From contig SLMV01000110.1 of NCBI GenBank assembly GCA_007133365.1, forward strand, positions 1 to 11,843: 11,843 bases of DNA, in the 5' to 3' direction. Both the position numbers and the translations under genes were made by a program. Positions 6,571-11,843 of this stretch are shown piece after piece (positions within the stretch are counted from its first letter, which is position 1; every line of letters begins with the position of its first letter). The notes beneath the pieces are model-generated. The model did not search any database. It was given only the letters and a program-made list of their open reading frames with translations, and was not told the DNA's origin. The stretch comes from Clostridia bacterium. Lineage in GTDB: Bacteria; Bacillota; Sulfobacillia; SLMV01.

Positions 6571-6950
6571 CAGCATGAACGGCGTCCTATTCTCCTTTCC
6601 AAACACGGGAGGCTCTTTGGTTTCCCACAAGAACCCTACCGGTCAAATGCGCCCTAGCACGAATCTTGGTTAACGAATCGTCCCTTAGGCCCAAAGACTC
6701 GGAGAATATTTCATTTATGGGGGTCAAACGGTCGGATCCCAAGATGGCGTTTCCCGACTGACGACCTGCCTTTCGTTATTCGCGATGCTTCGTTTCATCT
6801 CCTCCCCTGCCCCAACAAACCGGATCAGAGGCGGTCTCCACCGGTTCGCGCCGCAACTTTTCATCGTTTTGCGCAAACTGATGCCCCCGAAAAGGAATCT
6901 ATCCAATCCGGAGGCATCGTGTCGTCATCCGTTATTCACCCGTCAAATTA

Positions 6951-8321
6951 TTAACTCCTGACAATCGGGCACGTCACCGAAGTCCAACCCCCAAAACCAC
7001 CTAAAGCCACCGTCACATCCGTGAAACCTGCCGCTTTCAGGAGGCTTGCCACCGTGGTGGCACGAAGACCGCTTCCACAAAACACATAGATCGGTCGGCC
7101 AGACGGAATCTCATCTAGACGTGCTGGAATCTGGTTGATCGGGATATTCTGGGCATTTTGTATAATTCCCTGAGTGGCCAATTCTTCTTCCTTACGCACA
7201 TCGAGCAGGTGGACATCGCGCTTTGAATCGAGAATCTGACATAACGCATAAACCGGGAGCGTCGCGACGGCGGCGACTTCCCGGGCCTGAATATTCCATG
7301 ACAGCATCCCACCCGATAAAAAGCCCGCGATGTTATCAAAGCCGATTCGGCGTAGACGGGTCATGATGGTCGAGGGATCCTCTGCATCATCAATCAGAAG
7401 AATTCGCCGGTCCACGGGAATGAATTCGCCGGCAAGGGGCTCAAGACTCGACTTATAAAGATAATACGATCCCGGGACGTGAGAAGAGGCAAATGCCAAC
7501 TCCGAGCGCACGTCCACCACAACCGCGTCATCCCGTCCGGCTTCCTCAGCAAAGGCTTTCGGGGATAAAGGCCGCGGTGCGGGCACATCCGCCAACCCCG
7601 GCTTCCCGGTTAGATTTCGGCTTTCCATATGGGCGAAATACGGCGGTTGCGGCAACACGTTGGCGACATCGGCGACAAAGGCTTCGCGGGTCCGGTGTTG
7701 CAGCCGAGGATTGGCACGTTTTTCCAGACCCACGGAGGTGATCGGTCGCTCGGCAATCTCCGCCCCGCAGGCTGAACCCGCCCCATGCGCCGGGCAAACC
7801 AATACTCCGTCACCTAAGGGCAGAATCTCCTGGTATAGGGAATCGTAAAGAACTCCCGCCATCTCCTCGGTACGGTCCTCACCGAGAAAATCAACCCGAC
7901 CGACATCCCCGGCGAATAAGGCATCCCCGGTGAATACCATCCAGGGATTGTCGTCGGCATCAAGGAGCAAATAGCTAAAAGCACCCGGGGTATGCCCGGG
8001 CGTCGGCAGCGCCCGCAATTTTAAACGGCCGACCCCCCAAACCTGTCCTGCCTCGACCGGCTGCCCATATTGGTAGTCCAAATGGGCATCGGCGTGCCAA
8101 ATTCGGGACCCTGTCTGCTGCTCCAACTCGCGCGATCCGATCAGGTAATCTTCGTTACGATGGGTTTCAAGAACATCAGTAATCCGCATGCCGGCTCGGC
8201 GTGCATGTTCGAGATAGATATCGACGTCCCGGCGAGGATCGATCACCACTGCCTCGGCGCCATCACCAATTAAATAAGAAAAATGGGCCAATCCGGGGGA
8301 TTTAATTTGATCAAACAACAA
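6951..8321 (-). CDS. MBL-fold / double rhodanese protein, persulfide dioxygenase-like
   Basis: A 456-residue cytoplasmic protein. Residues 1 to about 240 form a metallo-beta-lactamase fold of the ETHE1/glyoxalase-II branch; residues about 255-350 and 355-456 are two rhodanese domains. The usual HxHxDH is ETHRNEDY here: His54 is kept, but the second His is Asn56 and the last is Tyr59. His110 (PGHTPG), Asp133 (TGDALF) and His179 (PAHG) remain. His54/His110/Asp133 match the two-His-one-Asp iron triad of persulfide dioxygenases. The first rhodanese has Asp where the catalytic Cys should be (LLIDDAED); the second has Cys415 in FCGSGLR and should be active. The start is a TTG at 8321 (another TTG follows at once) behind GGAGGTGG. 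It lies 68 bases after the peroxiredoxin gene, consistent with a reactive-sulfur and peroxide defence operon. The dioxygenase activity is inferred. Confidence 0.85.
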   Translation of the reverse strand: MLFDQIKSPGLAHFSYLIGDGAEAVVIDPRRDVDIYLEHARRAGMRITDVLETHRNEDYLIGSRELEQQTGSRIWHADAHLDYQYGQPVEAGQVWGVGRLKLRALPTPGHTPGAFSYLLLDADDNPWMVFTGDALFAGDVGRVDFLGEDRTEEMAGVLYDSLYQEILPLGDGVLVCPAHGAGSACGAEIAERPITSVGLEKRANPRLQHRTREAFVADVANVLPQPPYFAHMESRNLTGKPGLADVPAPRPLSPKAFAEEAGRDDAVVVDVRSELAFASSHVPGSYYLYKSSLEPLAGEFIPVDRRILLIDDAEDPSTIMTRLRRIGFDNIAGFLSGGMLSWNIQAREVAAVATLPVYALCQILDSKRDVHLLDVRKEEELATQGIIQNAQNIPINQIPARLDEIPSGRPIYVFCGSGLRATTVASLLKAAGFTDVTVALGGFGGWTSVTCPIVRS

Positions 8322-8369
8322 TCAACACCACCTCCAACTCGTTAGCAATCAGGTGGACCATCCAGCCGC

Positions 8370-8388
8370 CCGAACCTCACGAGTTCGG
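8370..8388 (-). other. Small hairpin after the peroxiredoxin gene
   Basis: CCGAAC (8370-8375) and GTTCGG (8383-8388) pair perfectly around a 7-base loop, immediately beyond the peroxiredoxin stop. No U tract follows on the minus strand, so it is more likely a processing or stability element than a full terminator. Confidence 0.35.
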
Positions 8389-8389
8389 T

Positions 8390-9058
8390 TTACGAGTCCA
8401 ACGGACGGTGACAGAGCCACCAATCGAGGCACTCGATCTTCCCGGCTTCGACATCCTTCATGCGCTCTTTGATTTCGGCTTCGGAACTGGCCGGTGGGAT
8501 GATGACGTTGTCGCCGATATCTTCGTTGTCGGGCCAGTTGGCCGGAACGGCAACGCCATGCTCATCGGCCACCCGCATCGCTTTGAGCGCCCGGAGAATT
8601 TCACTCATGTTACGGCCGATCTCCTGTGGGTAGTACAGGATCAATCGGATGGTCCCCTTAGGATCCACGATGAAAACAGAGCGAACCGTGTTGGTGCCCT
8701 TGCCCGGATGAATCATGCCAAGCTGCTTGGATACCATACCCATTTCATCGGCAATCACCGGGAATTGGATGTCCACACCCTGTTCGTCTCGGATCCACTC
8801 CACCCATTTGAGATGGGAAAAAACTTGATCGACGGATAATCCGATGAGGGTCGCATCTAGGGCTTCGAACTGATCCCGCAACCGTTCAAACGCCATGAAT
8901 TCGGTGGTGCACACCGGGGTGAAGTCCCCAGGGTGGCTAAACAGCACCATCCACTTGCCCTTGAGGTCCCCCGGTAACTTTATCATGCCATGCGTGGTCT
9001 TAACTTCCATCTCTGGAAAAGGATCGCCCAACAACGGCATGCCCTTTTGCTCTTCCAT
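8390..9058 (-). CDS. Peroxiredoxin, Prx6/archaeal thioredoxin-peroxidase type
   Basis: A 222-residue peroxiredoxin that reduces hydrogen peroxide and organic peroxides. The active-site motif is PGDFTPVC with peroxidatic Cys50, Thr47 and Pro43, and Arg127 completes the site. The long C-terminal arm carries Cys210 and Cys216 (IECLDWWLC). This C-x5-C layout is as in archaeal enzymes of the Aeropyrum type, where the first of the pair acts as the resolving cysteine. The length is normal for the subfamily. The ATG at 9058 follows GGGGAGG by 7 bases. It is probably the first gene of a two-gene operon with the downstream MBL/rhodanese gene, and is divergent from the QueG-like gene. No clear PerR box was found upstream. 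Confidence 0.93.
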   Translation of the reverse strand: MEEQKGMPLLGDPFPEMEVKTTHGMIKLPGDLKGKWMVLFSHPGDFTPVCTTEFMAFERLRDQFEALDATLIGLSVDQVFSHLKWVEWIRDEQGVDIQFPVIADEMGMVSKQLGMIHPGKGTNTVRSVFIVDPKGTIRLILYYPQEIGRNMSEILRALKAMRVADEHGVAVPANWPDNEDIGDNVIIPPASSEAEIKERMKDVEAGKIECLDWWLCHRPLDS

Positions 9059-9239
9059 TTTCTATCCTCCCCTTTCACAGGCTTCATTCGTATGTTGCTT
9101 CCTCGTGATGCTTTGCGCCTGGCACCTGGATGGAACCACTCCTAAATACGAATACTTCTTTATAATGTAATTCGATTCCGGTTTTCCTTTTTCCTGCCCG
9201 GCATCGCACAAACACCGCACACCGTTTCGAACGAATCGC

Positions 9240-9257
9240 TTATCGGTCGGTTATCGG
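9240..9257. repeat. Direct repeat TTATCGG x2, one helical turn apart
   Basis: TTATCGG occurs at 9240-9246 and 9251-9257, a period of 11 bases, in the 267-base divergent region between the peroxiredoxin and QueG-like genes. It may be a regulator site. GGAATATC is also repeated at 9260-9267 and 9279-9286. I found no confident promoter in this region; an isolated TATAAT at 9161-9166 has no matching -35. Confidence 0.25.
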
Positions 9258-9269
9258 GAGGAATATCAT

Positions 9270-9329
9270 ATGGGATATGGAATATCGTTTAAGCCCCTCG
9301 AAGGGATGGAAGGGATGATTCATCAATGA
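9270..9329 (+). CDS. Possible 19-residue upstream ORF coupled to the QueG-like gene
   Basis: The short frame MGYGISFKPLEGMEGMIHQ begins with ATG 8 bases after a strong GGGAGG (9256-9261). It ends in a TGA that overlaps the next ATG as ATGA (9326-9329). The QueG-like gene itself has only a weak, distant AAGGGA, so its translation may depend on this small frame. It shows no similarity I recognise. It could be a leader peptide, a coupling device or chance; the paired strong start and exact stop/start overlap favour translation. Confidence 0.45.
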   Translation: MGYGISFKPLEGMEGMIHQ

Positions 9330-10135
9330 ATGAACTTGAGATTAGGGAACAGTTAACCACGTGGGTCCAATCAGACCCTGGCAACACGATTCCCAAAACC
9401 CAAAAACCCATTTTCGATGCCCCCGAGGTTGGCGTGGCCCGGGCGGACGATGGCCTGTTCAAAGAATTTCAACAATCGGCGCTCATCGGTCCCACTCATC
9501 GGCTCCCGTCCGATTGGATTGAAAACGCACGCTCCGTCATCAGCTATTTCCTGCCCATTTCGGACTGGATTAACGAGGCCAACCGAACGGGAGATCGGCC
9601 GAGCGAGTCAAAAGTCTTTGCGCGTTTCTATGGGGAATTATTCAGCGAACGACTGCGCCGGCGCCTGGTATCGTATTTATTGGATGCGGGCTATCAAGCC
9701 GTGGCACCCACCCTTACCCCGGACTTTTCAGTGAAAGACATGAACAGCAATTGGTCGGAACGTCATGTGGGGTATGCCGCCGGCCTTGGCACCTTCGGAT
9801 TGCACGCCGGTCTCATTACCCGACGGGGCACGTCGGGACGAATAGGAAGCGTGGTCACCGACCTCGAACTCCCCCCGTCCCCCCGACCCGAAGGCGGTTA
9901 TCAAGCCTACTGCCTTCACGCGCGGGGCTTTCGCTGTGGTCAATGTCTACCCCGCTGCCCAGCCAAAGCGCTCCATTATTCGGGAAAGGACCGGGAGGCC
10001 TGCTCCGATTATCTGAAAAAGGTGCAAGGCCCCTGGTGTCAAAGGACCTACGGATTTGCCTATTCCCCGTGCGGAAAGTGTTATGTGGCGATCCCTTGCG
10101 AATCCGTGTGTCCGCCCGATCCCATTAGGAGCTGA
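9326..10135 (+). CDS. Short QueG-like (epoxyqueuosine reductase-related) 4Fe-4S protein
   Basis: A 269-residue protein of the QueG-related ferredoxin family. SERHVGYAAGLGTFGLHAG (144-162) matches the conserved core of QueG-like proteins. The C-terminal third has ten cysteines: 196, 204, 207, 211 (FRCGQCLPRCP), 226, 238, and 249, 252, 258, 262 (CGKCYVAIPCESVCP). This fits two [4Fe-4S] clusters with spare cysteines. It is much shorter than true QueG (about 350-390 residues) and lacks a HEAT-repeat end, so an activity on queuosine tRNA is doubtful; the corrinoid-site residues were not verified. It is followed after 9 bases by lnt, so the two are probably cotranscribed. A redox role with an unknown partner is the safest statement. 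Confidence 0.75.
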   Translation: MNELEIREQLTTWVQSDPGNTIPKTQKPIFDAPEVGVARADDGLFKEFQQSALIGPTHRLPSDWIENARSVISYFLPISDWINEANRTGDRPSESKVFARFYGELFSERLRRRLVSYLLDAGYQAVAPTLTPDFSVKDMNSNWSERHVGYAAGLGTFGLHAGLITRRGTSGRIGSVVTDLELPPSPRPEGGYQAYCLHARGFRCGQCLPRCPAKALHYSGKDREACSDYLKKVQGPWCQRTYGFAYSPCGKCYVAIPCESVCPPDPIRS

Positions 10136-10144
10136 TGTCCTCTG

Positions 10145-11758
10145 ATGAAAGGGATTAACCCCAAGAACCAGAAAAACCCTTCCCTCGACTCGTCACTGGG
10201 CCGGGGCTTGGTGGGGCTTCTTTTATCTGCAATGGGGGCGGCAGCCTTTACTTTGGCGTTTCCCCCTTATAATCTTTGGCCCTTGGCCCTGATCTGGATG
10301 GTTCCGGTGCAGCTCGCGTTGCACCGCATCATGCCGAAGTCATGGTCCGGCCTCGCCTTAGGCGTTGGAGTCGGCGGCTTTTTTTGGGGCTACTTTGGCG
10401 GCATGTTTGCCGGAATTCCCTTCATGCACTACCTCCCAATAGGAATCGGGGCCATCGCCACCCTGATGGGTTACCGAGAGCGAATCTTTCATCTTCGTAC
10501 GGGGTATCGCTGGTATGTGGTTCAAGGAGTCATTATCTGGGTCGGGATTGAGATGATTCGCGGCTTCATCCCGGTCATCGGCACCTGGGGGTTTGCCGCC
10601 TACACCCTTTACGCCCTCCCCTGGCTCATTCAACCCGTCAGCGTTTTTAGTATTTACGGGCTGAGTGCCCTCCTGATGCTGAGTAACTTTGTCCTGGCAC
10701 GATGCGCCCTTGATGTTTGGGATCATTGGGGGGCAGTGCGGGGCACGTCGTCGTTTCGCCTAAGTGCAAACCGATCGGGCGGTTGCTTGCTCCTTCTCGT
10801 CTTGGTGATCGGCTGGACTGGCCTTAGTCTCCTCATGTACCAAACGCCCAAGCCAACGCTCACGGTGGCCGCCATCCAGCCCGGCCAACCGCTTCGGGAA
10901 ACCTCGTCCAGTCCTTTCGATGAGGCCTCCTGGGTTCCCATGCTCGAGCAGACCCGCAAAGCCGCTCAACGCGGTGCCCGTTTCATCAGCTGGCCGGAAG
11001 CCTATCTGCCCTTTGATCCTCAAACCACGGGAACTGCTCAACTGCGCCAACTCACCCGCGAAGAAGACATCTACCTGGCCATCGGCTACGCCGTGTCAAC
11101 TCCGCAAGGCCTCCGAAATGAAGCAACGGTGCTCGCGCCAAACGGCGAGTTCCTCGGAATCTTCGGCAAGGATCATCCGGTAGTTTTTGCTGGGGAAACC
11201 AGTCTTACCCGCGGCACCTACCCGGTTTATGACACCTCCATCGGCCGATTGGGAACCATCATTTGCTATGATCTCGATTTTACCGACACCACCCGAAAGA
11301 TTGCCCGAAATGGCGCACAAATCATCGCCGTTCCCTCATGGGATTGGCCCGAAATTGCCCACAAACACTATTCTCACGTGGTGTTTCGAGCCATTGAAAA
11401 CCGGGTGGCGATGATCAAAGCCGATATGGCCCACGACTCCGTCATCGTCGACCCCTTCGGCAATATCATCGAGCGCCACGTCACCACCCACCCGACGGCG
11501 AGAGTCCTGACGGCCGATGTCGCCCACGGCACCCCAAACACCCTGACCATGCGCTGGGGGGATTGGGTCGGATGGCTTTGCCTGGTGGGCATGGCCGTTC
11601 TCCTTTTGGCCGATATCAACCTCGAAGTGAAGGTCCGAAAACGTCGCGCCGGTGGCAGCAATTCCCGCTTCAAACATGATGATCAACACCGCGACCTTTC
11701 AATTAACCACGTTCAGCCTTTGCCCCCATCACATCCTCGCGGAAAGGATGAGGTCTGA
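10145..11758 (+). CDS. lnt: Apolipoprotein N-acyltransferase
   Basis: Lnt transfers an acyl chain from phospholipid to the amino group of the lipid-modified N-terminal cysteine of lipoproteins, at the outer face of the cytoplasmic membrane. The 537-residue product has an N-terminal membrane domain with about six hydrophobic segments (roughly 21-60, 68-108, 124-145, 148-185, 212-231). A nitrilase-fold catalytic domain follows (about 238-465), then a last membrane segment (474-491). The catalytic triad is Glu285 (SWPEAYLPF), Lys342 (GKDHPVVF) and Cys374 (IICYDLDF). Glu350, eight residues after the Lys, corresponds to the conserved Glu343 of the E. coli enzyme. A hydrophilic tail of about 45 residues after the last membrane segment is unusual. 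The ATG lies 9 bases after the QueG-like stop, with only a weak AGGAG about 13 bases upstream. Its stop overlaps the next ATG by one base. Confidence 0.92.
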   Translation: MKGINPKNQKNPSLDSSLGRGLVGLLLSAMGAAAFTLAFPPYNLWPLALIWMVPVQLALHRIMPKSWSGLALGVGVGGFFWGYFGGMFAGIPFMHYLPIGIGAIATLMGYRERIFHLRTGYRWYVVQGVIIWVGIEMIRGFIPVIGTWGFAAYTLYALPWLIQPVSVFSIYGLSALLMLSNFVLARCALDVWDHWGAVRGTSSFRLSANRSGGCLLLLVLVIGWTGLSLLMYQTPKPTLTVAAIQPGQPLRETSSSPFDEASWVPMLEQTRKAAQRGARFISWPEAYLPFDPQTTGTAQLRQLTREEDIYLAIGYAVSTPQGLRNEATVLAPNGEFLGIFGKDHPVVFAGETSLTRGTYPVYDTSIGRLGTIICYDLDFTDTTRKIARNGAQIIAVPSWDWPEIAHKHYSHVVFRAIENRVAMIKADMAHDSVIVDPFGNIIERHVTTHPTARVLTADVAHGTPNTLTMRWGDWVGWLCLVGMAVLLLADINLEVKVRKRRAGGSNSRFKHDDQHRDLSINHVQPLPPSHPRGKDEV

Positions 11759-11843
11759 TGACGACTCCAACATCGCCGGATGTGTTTTTCGGCCACCCTC
11801 TTGGCGCCGATCGACACCTCGCACGCTGGGATCAAATTGTGAA
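11758..11843 (+). CDS. Start of a probable M14 zinc carboxypeptidase (truncated by window)
   Basis: Only 28 codons are visible, beginning MTTPTSPDVFFGHPLGADRHL. The pattern FFGxxxGADRxLARWDQIV resembles the N-termini of many bacterial peptidase M14 family proteins, but no zinc ligand is in view, so the call is tentative. The ATG overlaps the lnt stop (TGATG), which implies translational coupling. Confidence 0.5.
   Translation, partial: MTTPTSPDVFFGHPLGADRHLARWDQIV

Larger units (their letters stand above)
6355..6950. other. Long intergenic region between rhodanese and ECF operons
   Basis: About 600 bases without a convincing gene. The half nearest the ECF operon (6355-6570) holds the terminator, inverted repeat and two hairpins listed separately. 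The other half (6571-6950) shows only short minus-strand frames without good starts, including a TTG frame at 6906-6724 with no ribosome binding site. I recognise no known riboswitch consensus and no clear promoter, although the ECF operon must have one here. Confidence 0.6.

Noticed and set aside
6724..6798. 24-codon minus-strand ORF starting ATG at 6798 behind GGGGAGGAG
   Set aside because: The GGAGG lies only about 2 bases from the ATG, the peptide has no recognisable features, and it sits in otherwise gene-free sequence.
9161..9166. TATAAT as a -10 promoter element for the + strand
   Set aside because: No -35-like sequence occurs 16-18 bases upstream and there is no extended -10 TGn.
9160..9175. 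TTATAAT-G-TAATTCG as a PerR box for the peroxiredoxin
   Set aside because: The second half does not match the inverted repeat ATTATAA, so only one half-site is present.

Overview
The window reads as a dense chromosomal stretch from a bacterium, most likely a Bacillota member of the Sulfobacillus/Clostridia type. Reasons: strong GGAGG-type ribosome binding sites, frequent GTG/TTG starts, moderately high GC by eye, ECF-type transport, and a tandem pair of clostridial-style acyl-CoA dehydratase activase-related proteins. This assignment is an inference; there is no rRNA or other phylogenetic marker here. I see no mobile element, tRNA, rRNA or CRISPR array.

Region 1 (1-2201, + strand): a candidate promoter, then two overlapping genes for paralogous, cysteine-bearing proteins of the 2-hydroxyacyl-CoA dehydratase activase-related (DUF2229/HgdB-like) families. 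Their biochemical role is unknown. The usual BcrA/BadF-type ATPase partner is not in the window.

Region 2 (2202-6354, - strand): a six-gene operon that meets region 1 stop-to-stop with no spacer. In transcription order: an ECF S component with a CCxGCC cluster, a membrane-anchored protein resembling the oxidoreductase molybdopterin-binding domain but without cysteine, the two ECF ATPases (the second apparently starting at CTG), the ECF T protein, and a MobB-like P-loop protein carrying a C-terminal Fe-S-type cysteine cluster. Together this looks like an uptake system of unknown substrate tied to metal, pterin or Fe-S cofactor chemistry. The adjoining activase-related pair may belong to the same process. 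This is the best candidate in the window for an undescribed system.

Region 3 (6355-6950): about 600 bases without a convincing gene. It holds a clear minus-strand intrinsic terminator, an imperfect inverted repeat and two further hairpins with short U tracts, the last just before the S-component ribosome binding site. This looks like a structured, possibly regulated leader.

Region 4 (6951-9058, - strand): an archaeal/1-Cys-type peroxiredoxin followed by a metallo-beta-lactamase/double-rhodanese protein, suggesting a peroxide and reactive-sulfur defence operon.

Region 5 (9059-11843, + strand): a divergent intergenic region, a plausible 19-residue upstream ORF coupled by ATGA overlap to a short QueG-like Fe-S protein, then apolipoprotein N-acyltransferase (lnt), and the first 28 codons of a probable M14 zinc carboxypeptidase that overlaps lnt by one base.
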